A stretch of 17,418 nt of DNA from Gammaproteobacteria bacterium (GTDB lineage: Bacteria; Pseudomonadota; Gammaproteobacteria; Pseudomonadales; Pseudohongiellaceae). Of the stretch, positions 1-8,654 are shown piece by piece (the stretch's first letter is position 1; each line of letters starts with the position of its first letter). The stretch is taken from assembly GCA_002691885.1 (NCBI GenBank), contig NZJB01000003.1:17160-34577 (forward strand). The letters are read 5' to 3'. Under the pieces are notes generated by a model. The model was not told the DNA's origin. It ran no database searches and was given only the letters and a program-made list of their open reading frames with translations. A program made the translations under genes and the position numbers.

Positions 1-669
1 ACTCCAAACGCATTAGGAACTGCAAATCAACAATTAAAAATGAATAGTGGTGCAACTGCATTAGAATTTTTCACACCTTCCATTTTAGATATGTCGGATA
101 CTCCATCATCTTTAGGAACGTCAGGCCAAATCCTTAAAATGAATAGTGGTGGAACTGCCCTAGAATTTGCAACTGATGATAGTGGTTCTGGAATGACATT
201 GGGAAGTTTGTCAGTTTCAAATAGTGGTTCATCATCAAATGGATCACTCACTTATGATAGCAATACTGGTCAATTTACTTTTGCTGGTGTGGACACAACT
301 TCTATTTATTCAGCAATCGCTGCTACAAGGCAAGGCGCAACATCAAGTGACATGACTGTAACTGGTGGTGGTACTTTTTCTTTTTCTCATGGATTGAATG
401 CTAGTCCATTTATGATTCAGTGGGCAATTGTATGTACTCAAGCAGATCATGGGTATAGTGTCGGAGATACTATTTATGGAACAGATACAGTAGCCAATGC
501 TAGTTACTCTCCAAGTGTCTATGTAGAAAGTGGAGATAATGCAAATGTAAAAGGAGTATTCCCAAGTCTAGGTCAATTCCAAATTGCCTCAAGATCAGCT
601 GGTGTTGTGGGGAATACAGTCACAACAACTGTAGGTAGATGGAAAATGCGTTTAAAGGTTATGAAATAA
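1..669 (+). CDS. Tail fibre protein, C-terminal part (5' end outside window)
   Basis: The reading frame is open from base 1, so the gene starts upstream; the ATG at 40 lies inside a repeat and is not a credible start. The visible part begins with two copies of a 33-residue repeat centred on LKMNSGxTALEF, a pattern common in phage tail fibres and spikes that form elongated trimeric shafts. A Ser/Gly/Thr-rich stretch follows, then a compact, mostly beta-looking C-terminal domain ending KMRLKVMK. By analogy with tail fibres this tip would contact the host surface, but I do not recognise the receptor-binding fold. The stop TAA shares one base with the ATG of the stabilisation protein gene. Family-level assignment is moderately sure; the binding role is inference. 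Confidence 0.65.
   Translation, partial: TPNALGTANQQLKMNSGATALEFFTPSILDMSDTPSSLGTSGQILKMNSGGTALEFATDDSGSGMTLGSLSVSNSGSSSNGSLTYDSNTGQFTFAGVDTTSIYSAIAATRQGATSSDMTVTGGGTFSFSHGLNASPFMIQWAIVCTQADHGYSVGDTIYGTDTVANASYSPSVYVESGDNANVKGVFPSLGQFQIASRSAGVVGNTVTTTVGRWKMRLKVMK
19..168 (+). repeat. Two-copy 99-bp tandem coding repeat in the tail fibre
   Basis: The conserved cores lie at 19-69 and 118-168, exactly 99 bp apart, and encode T(A/S)(N/G)QxLKMNSGxTALEF. The copies differ mainly at third codon positions, so the protein repeat seems maintained rather than recently duplicated. More copies may lie upstream of the window. Confidence 0.8.
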
Positions 670-2951
670 TGCCACTTATCCCATTAAAATTTCCTAATGG
701 AGTTTATAAAAATGGTACTGAACTTGATGCTTCTGGTAGATGGGCAATAAGTCAATTAGTACGTTGGCATGATGATAGTTTAAAACCTTTAGGTGGTTGG
801 AGAACAAGAACTGATATAGCAGTTGATGCGCCAATAAGAGGCATGATAGCTTGGAAAGGTAATAATGGTTCAAGATATTTAGCTTTTACAAATTATAAAA
901 AAGTATTTGTTCTTTTCCCCAATGGGGATTTGTATGATATTACACCAACTCTTTTTGTAATAGGAAGAGAAAATGCTCAAGGAATGACTGGTTATGGGTC
1001 AGGCTTTTACGGTAGTGGTCAATGGGGAAGTCAGCCATTATCAACATCCTCTACACTTTTGCCTGCTACAACTATACAGTTTTCAACATTTGGAGAGCAA
1101 TTAATTTTTTGTAATAGAGATAGTGGAAGAGTATTTTATTGGGATTTAAATACAGCAAATAAAGCTCAAGAAATATCTGGAGCATCTGACCCTAGTAATG
1201 GTTATAGTAATAATAATGTTGGGTCTATTGTAAGTGATGAAAGATTTTTGTTTTGCTTTACAAGTAGACAAGTAAAATGGAGTGACCAAGAAAATTATAA
1301 TACATGGGCATCTAGCGCAACTAATCAAGCTGGTAATTTAGATTTACAAACAACTGGTCAATATGTTTTATCTCAAAAAATTAGAGGTGGAATTTTAATT
1401 GTTACAGATACAGATGCTCATGCCACAAGATACATTGGTTTACCATTTGTTCATTCTATTCAGAGGGTTGGTGAAAATTGTGGAGCTTATGGAAACCTAG
1501 CTTCTGCGTCTATAGATGCTGGAATAGTTTGGTGGGGATCAAATGGATTTTTTATTTATAGTGGTGGAAGAGTTCAAGAACTTAAATGTGAAATTCAAGA
1601 TTATCTTACAGAAAGACTTACTACAACTCAACAATCAAAAATTTGTGCAATAACCAACGCAAAGTTTGATGAAATTACATGGTATTTTGCAGGATTAAAT
1701 TCTAATGAAAATAATGAATATGTAACATGGAATTACAAAAACAATTCTTGGTGGTATGGTGAATTAGGTAGAACATCTGGTGTTGATCAAGGTGTTTTTG
1801 AGTATCCAATAAAAGCAACTAGCAAATTAAATGATAGTACTTATCCACTAGCAATTAGGCATGGTTCTGGAGATAGTTTATTTATTGAAGTAGAATTTAA
1901 TGGGCAAACCCCAACAACTTCATCAAGTCCAGAAAAAGATTTATCATGCACAAATGTTGGAAATCTTATTAGGCAAAGAAATAGAATTAATACATCCATT
2001 TATGCAAATCCTTCTATTTCTGCAAATACACCACCTATTAATTTTTTAGACACAACTAGTTCTATTAATATAGGCATAAGTGATTATGGGGAATTAGTTC
2101 AATATTCTGGGTCTGGAACATTGTATGAAACTTTTACCTTACCAAGTGCTGAATATTTTTTCTATCGATACCCATCAGGCTCAACAGTAACAGTTACAAT
2201 TCAATTAGTTGGCTTAGATGAAAATGGAGCATCTCAAAGTGCCTCTTTTCAAATGGTTTCACCAATTTCAACAATAACAAGACTTGAAGGATACCAATGG
2301 ACAAAAATTACGGAGATTAATTTTAGTTCAACAAGTAGTGGAAGTATTGCCCAATTTGAATTTTCTCTTGGTGGTGGTTTTGATATTTTAAATCATGGAA
2401 TTATTACAGAAAGTTTTGATGGAATAAAACAAATGGGTGGTACAGGGGCTTTTACAAAATATATAAAAGTTACACCATTAGATAGAACTGACCAATTAAG
2501 ACCTGGCAGAGGATGGCTTACTTTTCATACACCAAGTTTTAGCAATCATACAAATGGGGCAAATACTTCTGAATTATTACAAACCCAAAATAAAGGTACA
2601 TTCTCTATTTTGCCTCACCAAATTGTTGAGCATGAGGTAGGTTTTAATAGAAATGGTTTTACCCCATTTGCTGAAACTGCACCTTTTCAATTAGGAAATG
2701 GTGACAACTTAATGCATATAAACCAAATTATTCCTGATGAAAAAACTCAAGGTAATGTTGTAGGTCGATTTAAAACAAAATTGTACCCCAATGGTTCTGA
2801 AACTGATCATGGGTTAGTGACGTTTTCAAATCCTACAGATGTAAGATTTACAGGAAGGCAAGCCACAATGAGAATAACTGATGCTAATTCTAATAGTGAT
2901 TGGCGAATAGGAACTATTAGACTTGATGCAAAGCAAGGTGGGAAAAGATGA
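669..2951 (+). CDS. P22 gp10-like packaged DNA stabilisation protein
   Basis: A 760-residue protein starting MPLIPLKFPNGVYKNG, with start ATG at 669 overlapping the preceding TAA by one base. The open frame runs ten codons further upstream, but that part is shared with the tail fibre end and is not needed. The N-terminus (about residues 9-60) carries the pattern of the phage stabilisation family: NGVYKNGTEL, then ASGRW, then an LVRW segment and GGWRTR. The middle is rich in W/Y/G-containing beta strands, as in a beta-propeller. P22 gp10 is a head-tail connector protein that closes the portal after packaging; it has 472 residues, so this protein has a long C-terminal extension, perhaps for fibre attachment (inference). 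Position between fibre and ejection genes fits. Its presence argues for a short-tailed phage. Confidence 0.65.
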   Translation: MPLIPLKFPNGVYKNGTELDASGRWAISQLVRWHDDSLKPLGGWRTRTDIAVDAPIRGMIAWKGNNGSRYLAFTNYKKVFVLFPNGDLYDITPTLFVIGRENAQGMTGYGSGFYGSGQWGSQPLSTSSTLLPATTIQFSTFGEQLIFCNRDSGRVFYWDLNTANKAQEISGASDPSNGYSNNNVGSIVSDERFLFCFTSRQVKWSDQENYNTWASSATNQAGNLDLQTTGQYVLSQKIRGGILIVTDTDAHATRYIGLPFVHSIQRVGENCGAYGNLASASIDAGIVWWGSNGFFIYSGGRVQELKCEIQDYLTERLTTTQQSKICAITNAKFDEITWYFAGLNSNENNEYVTWNYKNNSWWYGELGRTSGVDQGVFEYPIKATSKLNDSTYPLAIRHGSGDSLFIEVEFNGQTPTTSSSPEKDLSCTNVGNLIRQRNRINTSIYANPSISANTPPINFLDTTSSINIGISDYGELVQYSGSGTLYETFTLPSAEYFFYRYPSGSTVTVTIQLVGLDENGASQSASFQMVSPISTITRLEGYQWTKITEINFSSTSSGSIAQFEFSLGGGFDILNHGIITESFDGIKQMGGTGAFTKYIKVTPLDRTDQLRPGRGWLTFHTPSFSNHTNGANTSELLQTQNKGTFSILPHQIVEHEVGFNRNGFTPFAETAPFQLGNGDNLMHINQIIPDEKTQGNVVGRFKTKLYPNGSETDHGLVTFSNPTDVRFTGRQATMRITDANSNSDWRIGTIRLDAKQGGKR

Positions 2952-3157
2952 TTTTACAACCACCATCTCAAAATTATGACCCAACTTTTGAAATCGAAAG
3001 AAATCGAGAGCTTGAAAGTCAAGATGCATTAAATCGTAAAAAACAACAAGACGTTGAAATAGTAAAAGATGAAAGATTGATTTTATCTAGCCCTAATGGA
3101 ACTAGGTATAAAATAAGTGTTGATAATAGTGGAGTGCTTTCAGCAATAGCAATATGA
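2948..3157 (+). CDS. Small conserved-looking phage protein, unknown function
   Basis: A 69-residue protein whose ATG overlaps the preceding TGA (ATGA), suggesting coupled translation. The N-terminal half is charged and probably helical (EIERNRELESQDALNRKKQQ); the C-terminal half, SSPNGTRYKISVDNSGVLSA, looks like two or three beta strands. Similar short proteins with an 'SPNGT+Y+I.VDNSG.L' end occur in phage structural modules, which I recall but cannot check. It lies between the stabilisation protein and a GNAT-like protein, so a virion or assembly role is likely, for example as a short fibre or adaptor. No catalytic motif is visible. Confidence 0.7.
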   Translation: MILQPPSQNYDPTFEIERNRELESQDALNRKKQQDVEIVKDERLILSSPNGTRYKISVDNSGVLSAIAI

Positions 3158-3516
3158 AAAAAGAAGAAATTAATAAATGTAGTTATTGGATTGAAGAGGC
3201 TCTTAAATATAGTGGGGGTACGCATGATTTGGTGGATATATTTCAAGGTCTTGCAGAACGAAAATACCAATTGTGGCCAGCAGAAAAAGGATGCCTTGTC
3301 ACGGAGATATTGGAATATCCTAAAAAGAAAGTTTGTCATGTATTTTTGGGGGCGGGGGAAATGAACCAATTAAAGGATATGCACCAAAGTGTTATCTTTT
3401 GGGCTAAGAAATTAAATTGCACAGAACTAACAATAAGTGGGCGAAGAGGATGGGTAAAAGCATTAAAAGATCATGGGTGGAAAGAAGCCCAAACAACTAT
3501 CTATAAGGAGATATAA
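3154..3516 (+). CDS. GNAT-acetyltransferase-like phage protein
   Basis: A 120-residue protein starting at an ATGA overlap with the gene before it. The order of elements resembles a minimal GNAT fold: N-terminal helices, strands around CLVTEILEYPKKKVCHVFLG, a helix, then a C-terminal ISGRRGWVKALKDHGW segment. The GRxGWxxxLxxxGW ending resembles small phage proteins often placed beside head-tail genes. The usual acetyl-CoA pyrophosphate-binding loop (Q/RxxGxG/A) is not clear, so catalytic activity is doubtful and a structural role is possible. The gene sits in a tight run of virion genes, one base before the next ATG. Confidence is high for a real gene and moderate for the fold. Confidence 0.6.
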   Translation: MKKEEINKCSYWIEEALKYSGGTHDLVDIFQGLAERKYQLWPAEKGCLVTEILEYPKKKVCHVFLGAGEMNQLKDMHQSVIFWAKKLNCTELTISGRRGWVKALKDHGWKEAQTTIYKEI

Positions 3517-3517
3517 A

Positions 3518-4174
3518 ATGGCAGGTGGTAAAGGTGGTTCTCAAACAGTAACAACAGCTATCCCAAAATGGCAAGAGGATATGGTTAAAGATGCTGTGGC
3601 TCAAGCTAAAGGTTTAAATGTTCCTTATGCTCCGTATATGGGTGTTGATGTAGTTGGACAAGACCCAAGAATAAATAACAATCTTAATAGTGCTTTGAGT
3701 TCTTTTGGGATGGAAGAAGTAGCAAACAATCTACCACCAATGGTTACTGAAAATGGGATTAGTGGGTACAAGTCTTATGATTTATATACAGACCAATTGG
3801 CTAAGTTAAAAGAGAATTACCCAGATATTTATAGGAGAATAGAAGCACAGACGGCCGAATCTTTACCCCCACCTAGCACAATGGGTCAAGTCAATCCCGT
3901 CACAGGCTACCCAATTACTCCAATGATGGCATCAAATACAATGGGATCACCTACTCCAACTTCTAGTGGCTCAAGTAATGATGATAACTATTTCCCACCA
4001 ATTACAACCATAGCAAATAATAATGACAATGGTGAATATAGTTTTTTTGATAGTGGAACATATAACATTGATATGAATTATGACCCCATCCAAGATTTTA
4101 CTGATTGGTTAAGTGGTGACTATGATTACCCAGATGGACTTTTTCACAACGATTTTAGAGAACCGACCCCTTAA
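3518..4174 (+). CDS. Virion-module protein of unknown function (Gly/Asn/Pro-rich)
   Basis: A 218-residue protein. The ATG at 3518 is chosen because it follows the ribosome binding sequence AAGGAG with normal spacing and starts just after the previous stop; the longer frame from 3473 would overlap that gene. The N-terminus (MAGGKGGSQTVTTAIPKW) resembles the start of phage internal or ejection proteins: a short Gly/Lys leader, then a helix ending around YAPYMGVDVVGQDP. From about residue 120 it becomes Pro/Ser/Thr/Asn-rich and acidic, probably disordered. No membrane segment or catalytic motif is seen. It lies in the same reading frame as the next gene, 15 bases away, and the two may correspond to halves of a single protein in related phages (inference). 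Confidence 0.65.
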   Translation: MAGGKGGSQTVTTAIPKWQEDMVKDAVAQAKGLNVPYAPYMGVDVVGQDPRINNNLNSALSSFGMEEVANNLPPMVTENGISGYKSYDLYTDQLAKLKENYPDIYRRIEAQTAESLPPPSTMGQVNPVTGYPITPMMASNTMGSPTPTSSGSSNDDNYFPPITTIANNNDNGEYSFFDSGTYNIDMNYDPIQDFTDWLSGDYDYPDGLFHNDFREPTP

Positions 4175-4189
4175 TTAGGAGAACAAAAA

Positions 4190-4873
4190 ATGGCAACAGC
4201 AGGGAACAATGTTTATAACCAAGTAGTTGATAGTATGGGTCAAGCCCAAACTGGAATGACTAATGCCATGAATTATCAACCAGTGGCCTTTAATCAAGAT
4301 AACCTTAATCAATATATGAACCCTTATACTAACCAAGTTATTGATAAATCATTAGGTAATCTTGAAGATGCAAGACAAAAAGCAATCCAAAATATGCAAG
4401 CACAAGCAGTAAGTGCAGGCGCATACGGTGGAAGTAGGCATGGAGTAGCCGATAGTTTAACTAATGAAGTTTATGCAAAACAAGCTGGTGATCTTGCATC
4501 AAATTTAAATATGCAAAATTATAATCAAGCCATGAACCAATTTAATACTCAAAATCAAATGGGATTAAATGTTGCTCAAAATCAAATGGCAGGGGCAGGG
4601 GCATTATCTGGTCTTTCTAATATGGGTTTTGGAATGGCGAATTATTTAGATGATAAAGCTTATAATCGAAGTGAAACCCAAAGAATGTTACAACAAGCTT
4701 TAGTTGACAAAGCTCAACAACAATTTGGTGGTTTTACAGGGGCAGGGCAACAAGGGTTAAGTGCTTTATTAAGTTCACTAGGAATAATCCCAGCTCAAGG
4801 AACGCAAACTACATCTCAAAAACATGGCTTGTTTGATTACCTTACATTATTAGCAATGACTAAAATGGGGTAA
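4190..4873 (+). CDS. Putative internal virion/ejection protein (Gln/Asn/Met-rich, helical)
   Basis: A 227-residue protein with an excellent ribosome binding site (AGGAG, 8 nt before the ATG). The composition is striking: Gln, Asn, Met, Ala and Gly dominate, with heptad-like helices (for example NQFNTQNQMGLNVAQNQM). A segment around residues 40-90, MNPYTNQVIDKSL through GAYGGSRHGV, resembles a recurring region in phage structural proteins located just before tail lysozyme or ejection genes. The helical, low-complexity character suits a protein packaged in the head and ejected with DNA. Function is unproven. It is in frame with the preceding gene, and its stop lies two bases before the lysozyme-like gene start. 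Confidence 0.65.
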   Translation: MATAGNNVYNQVVDSMGQAQTGMTNAMNYQPVAFNQDNLNQYMNPYTNQVIDKSLGNLEDARQKAIQNMQAQAVSAGAYGGSRHGVADSLTNEVYAKQAGDLASNLNMQNYNQAMNQFNTQNQMGLNVAQNQMAGAGALSGLSNMGFGMANYLDDKAYNRSETQRMLQQALVDKAQQQFGGFTGAGQQGLSALLSSLGIIPAQGTQTTSQKHGLFDYLTLLAMTKMG

Positions 4874-4875
4874 AT

Positions 4876-5637
4876 ATGGCAAATTTACATCCATCAGTTT
4901 TTTCAATTATGACACAACTTTTATCAAGTGGGATGCCATTTGATGTTGCGTCTGGCTTTGTTGGAAACATGATGGTTGAAAATATGTATACTCCAACAAG
5001 AGGATTTGATGGAAGTATAAGAAGCCCAGAAGATGATAAAAAAAGGTATGCATTAGGTATAAATCAATGGAGAGGTGGAAGGCAAGATAAGTTAAGAAAT
5101 TATTTAGATAGCTATGGATTACCTATTGATGATTTAAGTGGTCAAGTAAGGTTTATGTTGGAAGAGCTAAAAGATAGTAATTACAAAGACCCAACATCTT
5201 TTCAAAATTATAAAAGTTTTATGGATTTGTATAATCAAGGAACTTTTCAAGATATTGGTTCAATTACGGAAGCTCTTGAAAAAGCTTATTATAGGGCAGA
5301 CCCAAGAGATATGCCAAATTATGACCCAAGTAATCCAGATCACAGAAGTCAATTAAACACATATTTAAACTCACTTAAAATGCGAAGGGATAAGGCAAAA
5401 ATGATAAATGATTTAGGAATAAACCATTTCGGTGGGGCTAATAATATAAATCAACCACCTAATCCCAATAAAAAAGCAAGTTTGATTAGCCAATTAACTG
5501 GTGGTTTAGGTGGCTTATTAGGTGGGGGTGGCTCTCCAAATATGGGTAATCTAGCAATGGCATTTAATTCAATGAGATTAAATCCAGACCCAACTTTAAA
5601 TCAAGCTATTTCTTTGCGCCAAGAAAAACAAAATTAG
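4876..5637 (+). CDS. Phage tail-lysozyme-like protein, ends at in-frame amber
   Basis: A 253-residue product starting two bases after the previous stop. Residues about 8-150 match the layout of the phage tail lysozyme family: helix, then GFVGNMMVEN with candidate catalytic Glu35, a loop, then ALGINQWRGGR (residues 59-69), the GIxQW element that lines the peptidoglycan cleft. Such domains sit on tail or ejection proteins and locally cut the cell wall at infection. Residues about 180-230 form a Gly-rich linker (LTGGLGGLLGGGG). The frame stops at TAG (5635-5637) and then continues open, in the same frame, through the next entry to 6537. No good ribosome binding site precedes the second part, so this may be a single 553-codon gene with an amber codon. 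The enzyme assignment is moderately sure. Confidence 0.65.
   Translation: MANLHPSVFSIMTQLLSSGMPFDVASGFVGNMMVENMYTPTRGFDGSIRSPEDDKKRYALGINQWRGGRQDKLRNYLDSYGLPIDDLSGQVRFMLEELKDSNYKDPTSFQNYKSFMDLYNQGTFQDIGSITEALEKAYYRADPRDMPNYDPSNPDHRSQLNTYLNSLKMRRDKAKMINDLGINHFGGANNINQPPNPNKKASLISQLTGGLGGLLGGGGSPNMGNLAMAFNSMRLNPDPTLNQAISLRQEKQN
5635..5637 (+). other. In-frame amber codon between two parts of one reading frame
   Basis: The context reads RQEKQN-TAG-ANKLAEGRTRL. Frames 4876-5637 and 5638-6537 are the same frame, separated only by this TAG. A single C-to-T change from a Gln codon (CAG) would produce it, and Gln would fit the surrounding helical, Gln-rich stretch. It could be suppressed, read through, a real end, or a sequence error. 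Confidence 0.7.
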
Positions 5638-5688
5638 GCTAATAAATTAGCAGAAGGTCGTACAAGATTAGAGAGTTATATAACTTCA

Positions 5689-6537
5689 ATGTCAGCTGGG
5701 CCAATGAAAGATAAGTACATGGCTATGTTGCAAAGTAATGTTGAGCCTAATGAAATATTTAAATCCATGATACAAAACAGAGGTGATATCATGGATCAAG
5801 AGGGTGCTTTTAGAAAAGAATTTTATAATCATGAATATGTAGCAAATTATAGAGCAATGATACCTTTTTATGATGATTTAGTATCAATGGCTGTTAGGGG
5901 TCTACCTTCTGATGACTTGGCTATTGTTTTTAGATTTATGAAACTTTTAGACCCAAGAAGTACTGTTAGAGAAGGTGAGCAAGCATCTGTTAGACAATTA
6001 GGTGGTATTCCTGCATGGGCTGGAGCTTTTTATAATCAAGTTGTTGGTGCTGGTGGTTTAACTAAAGACCAAAGAAATTTTATACTTCAAACCTCAAGAG
6101 ATATATTTAATCAATCTAAAAAGAATTATGAAAATATTGCCCAACAAACAACAGAAAGAGTTGATAGATATGGGAACATGGATATTAGAAATATTGTTGA
6201 GCCACTAGGGATTAGTGAAGAACAATATAAAAAAGGTGAAAATTATATAAGTAATTTAGCTATTGATGAAAGATTAACTACCCCACCCAAAATAGAGGAA
6301 ATGTTACCTCAAGGGGCATCTCTTAGGGATGTTTGGCAAGATATGAGAAATCAAGGTTTAATTAGAAATTCTATATTTGTTAAATTAGAAGATGAATATG
6401 GTAGAACTTTTAATAATTTTGACTTTAGACAAATGTGGACAGCAGGTCATTTTTCAAAACAAGATAAAATAAAAATAAAGAAATATTTAGAAGAAAAATA
6501 TCCAGACTTTACACATGATTATTTAAATTTAGATTAG
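5689..6537 (+). CDS. C-terminal continuation of lysozyme/ejection protein (or separate virion protein)
   Basis: The first ATG is at 5689, but the frame is open from 5638, directly after the amber codon. The 17 codons between (ANKLAEGRTRLESYITS) look like normal coding sequence. No Shine-Dalgarno sequence lies at a suitable distance before 5689, nor before the ATGs at 5704 or 5719. The product is largely helical, with an acidic/basic C-terminus (KIKIKKYLEEKYPDFTHDY). No known catalytic motif is seen. In related phages a lysozyme domain is often fused to a long helical ejection region, so the simplest reading is that this is the rest of the 4876 gene. It ends with TAG at 6535-6537; two codons later in frame comes TAA (6544-6546), just before the next ATG. 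Confidence 0.55.
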   Translation: MSAGPMKDKYMAMLQSNVEPNEIFKSMIQNRGDIMDQEGAFRKEFYNHEYVANYRAMIPFYDDLVSMAVRGLPSDDLAIVFRFMKLLDPRSTVREGEQASVRQLGGIPAWAGAFYNQVVGAGGLTKDQRNFILQTSRDIFNQSKKNYENIAQQTTERVDRYGNMDIRNIVEPLGISEEQYKKGENYISNLAIDERLTTPPKIEEMLPQGASLRDVWQDMRNQGLIRNSIFVKLEDEYGRTFNNFDFRQMWTAGHFSKQDKIKIKKYLEEKYPDFTHDYLNLD

Positions 6538-6546
6538 GGGGAATAA

Positions 6547-8523
6547 ATGTCACAAGATGATTATCTAAAAGAATTAGCAAGCCAAGCAAGAGATAAAACT
6601 AATACAGCACCAATGGCATTTGGAAGAGGTGCTTATCAAGGCTTAACTCTTGATTTTGGTGATGAACTTGAGGCTAGGTTTTTAAGTATGGTTAAACCAG
6701 ATAGTTCATATAATAAAGAACTAGATAGAATACATGGTCAAATAGATAGTTATCAAAGAACTAATCCTAAATCAATGTTAGCTGGTGAAATTACTGGTGG
6801 TACTGCTTCTTTACTTGCCCCATTAGGTCTTGGGGGAAGAGTGTTAAAAGGTGCTAATAAATTAGCTAAAGGTGGAGCATTAACATTAGAGGGGGCAACA
6901 CTTGGGGCTTTACAAGCTTATGGTCAAGCTAGAGATAAAGGTGAAAGCATTGATCAAGTTTTAAATGGTGCTTTATTAGGAGCTATTTTTGTTCCTTTAG
7001 GTGGCTTTGTTGGTGCTTTAGGTGGCAATATTGCTACACCTTTTTTTAAATACATAGATAAAAATTTAGGTGGGCAAGAAGCCAAAGCAGTTATCAATGC
7101 ATTAAGAAATTATGCAAGAAATAGTAGGATGACTTTAAATGATGCATTAAAAACAATTATTAAAGAAAAAATACCATTAATGGATATTGACCCATCTTTT
7201 GCACATTTAGGAAAAGTAATTGCTACCCAATGGGAAAAGTCTGCTGGCAAAACTATAAGAGAAGGTGCTGATGCTAATTTAGAGGCACAATCCAAAAATA
7301 TTCAAAAACAAGCTAATCAAGATTTAATTTCAGAGGGGTTAGTATCTCAAAATCAAATGAATGGGTATAATAATTTTCTTGATACTTTTGAAGAGATGGT
7401 TTCAACACAATCTAAAAAGACAAGTGATGCATACGACAGTGCATTAAAAGGAGTTACCCCATCAAAAGAATTAGTAGATGCTTTTAATAATATGCTTGAG
7501 GTAAATCCACAATTTATTAAAAAAGCTAATCAATTATTAAGGTCAAAGTTAAATTTATCTTACAACCCCTTAAAAATAAATAAAGAAACTGGAAAATTGC
7601 AAAATTTAAGCAATCAACCATTATCAATGGAAATTGTTGAGGCTGTAGCACAAGATGTTAAAGATTTAACCTATAAAATGAAAAGTTCTAAAACTGCAAA
7701 AAATATAAGGGAAAAACAACAAGAACCAGTTACAAAAAAAATAGATGATGAAACCCCTGGGATTAAAGATGCAAGATCAGCTAACACAGCTAATCAAATT
7801 GCAATGAAAGTAGAAAAAGAAATTAGAGGGGTTTTAAGTAAAACTAGTCCAGACGAATTTTTATCTAGTTACAAGAAAAATTTAGCTAAAATTACAAATA
7901 AATCTGATAAAGAATTTTTAACTCAACAATATCAAATTGGATTAGCTAGGGAAATTAGAGATAACATGAATACTGTTAAAGGATTGAATAATTTAATTGA
8001 TAATTTTGCTAAATCAGATAGCTCAGCAAGTATGATATTTAAAGAATTATACCCAAATAAATCAATTCAAACTATGATTGAGAAATTTGAAAATGCAAAA
8101 AATGCTTTAACATCTAAAAGGATTGTAGCTAAAAAAAGTGATACTAAATCAAATATAGAAGCTCAAAAAAATGCAAATGTTGATGATGCTATGACAATTG
8201 GTCAATCTTTAAGAAGTGGTGGTTTAGAAGCTGGAGCATTTCAAGTAGCTAGAAAACTTGCAAATCAATTTAGAACAGAAGGATATAGTGAAAAAGACGC
8301 AATAAGATTAGCTAATATTCTAACAAGTAGGAATGCTGGCAATGCACAAGAAAATTACAGAAGTATTATTTCAAGACCAGAATTGTTTGAAAGTTTATTT
8401 GAAAATGTTGGTCGTGCTGGTGGTCAATCTTCTATTTTAGAAACTGTTGCTGATGAACCTGAATCTGGATTAGCTCAAAGTGGTAGAGGCTTAATTGATC
8501 AAATGATTAGAATGATGAGATAA
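6547..8523 (+). CDS. Large internal virion / DNA ejection-type protein
   Basis: A 658-residue protein with GGGGGA before the ATG, last gene of the rightward virion block. Residues about 74-158 are unusually rich in Gly, Ala and hydrophobics (GEITGGTASLLAPLGLGG, then GALLGAIFVPLGGFVGALGG), resembling membrane-active segments of podovirus ejection proteins that help form a conduit across the cell envelope. The remainder is long, polar, Lys/Asn/Gln-rich and predicted helical with coiled-coil character. There is no transglycosylase motif here; the lytic domain appears to sit in the 4876 gene instead. Order (lysozyme-like gene, then a large helical protein, then a terminator) is typical for an ejection cluster. 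The role is inferred from composition and position, not from a confident family match. Confidence 0.6.
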   Translation: MSQDDYLKELASQARDKTNTAPMAFGRGAYQGLTLDFGDELEARFLSMVKPDSSYNKELDRIHGQIDSYQRTNPKSMLAGEITGGTASLLAPLGLGGRVLKGANKLAKGGALTLEGATLGALQAYGQARDKGESIDQVLNGALLGAIFVPLGGFVGALGGNIATPFFKYIDKNLGGQEAKAVINALRNYARNSRMTLNDALKTIIKEKIPLMDIDPSFAHLGKVIATQWEKSAGKTIREGADANLEAQSKNIQKQANQDLISEGLVSQNQMNGYNNFLDTFEEMVSTQSKKTSDAYDSALKGVTPSKELVDAFNNMLEVNPQFIKKANQLLRSKLNLSYNPLKINKETGKLQNLSNQPLSMEIVEAVAQDVKDLTYKMKSSKTAKNIREKQQEPVTKKIDDETPGIKDARSANTANQIAMKVEKEIRGVLSKTSPDEFLSSYKKNLAKITNKSDKEFLTQQYQIGLAREIRDNMNTVKGLNNLIDNFAKSDSSASMIFKELYPNKSIQTMIEKFENAKNALTSKRIVAKKSDTKSNIEAQKNANVDDAMTIGQSLRSGGLEAGAFQVARKLANQFRTEGYSEKDAIRLANILTSRNAGNAQENYRSIISRPELFESLFENVGRAGGQSSILETVADEPESGLAQSGRGLIDQMIRMMR

Positions 8524-8527
8524 AAAT

Positions 8528-8577
8528 CCCCCCCCTATGTTTTTTTAAAGAAAGGGAGGTTGAAGAGGGGGGAAGTT
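8528..8577. terminator. Probable bidirectional terminator between converging operons
   Basis: A run of nine C (8528-8536) can pair with six G (8568-8573), extended by T8537-A8567, enclosing about 29 nt. On the + strand GGGGGGAAG is followed by TTTT. On the - strand the G-run is followed by ATTTTTA. It lies five bases past the last virion gene and faces the end of the leftward operon, as expected for a two-way terminator. The long loop makes it imperfect. Confidence 0.5.
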
Positions 8578-8654
8578 TTGGAGAAAAGTATGGAAAAGAT
8601 TTCCATAAATTAATTCTATATTATTTTTTTAAATTTTTAAATTTCAACATTCTT

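Noticed and set aside
3019..3369. A 116-codon frame on the - strand.
   Set aside because: It is antisense to two well-packed virion genes, has a composition of Phe/Ser-rich antisense translation and no ribosome binding site.
1..8523. Possible genome-wide reassignment of TAG to Gln in the late genes.
   Set aside because: Only one in-frame TAG interrupts a gene over about 8 kb, whereas a reassigned code would give many. TAG also ends genes in the early operon.
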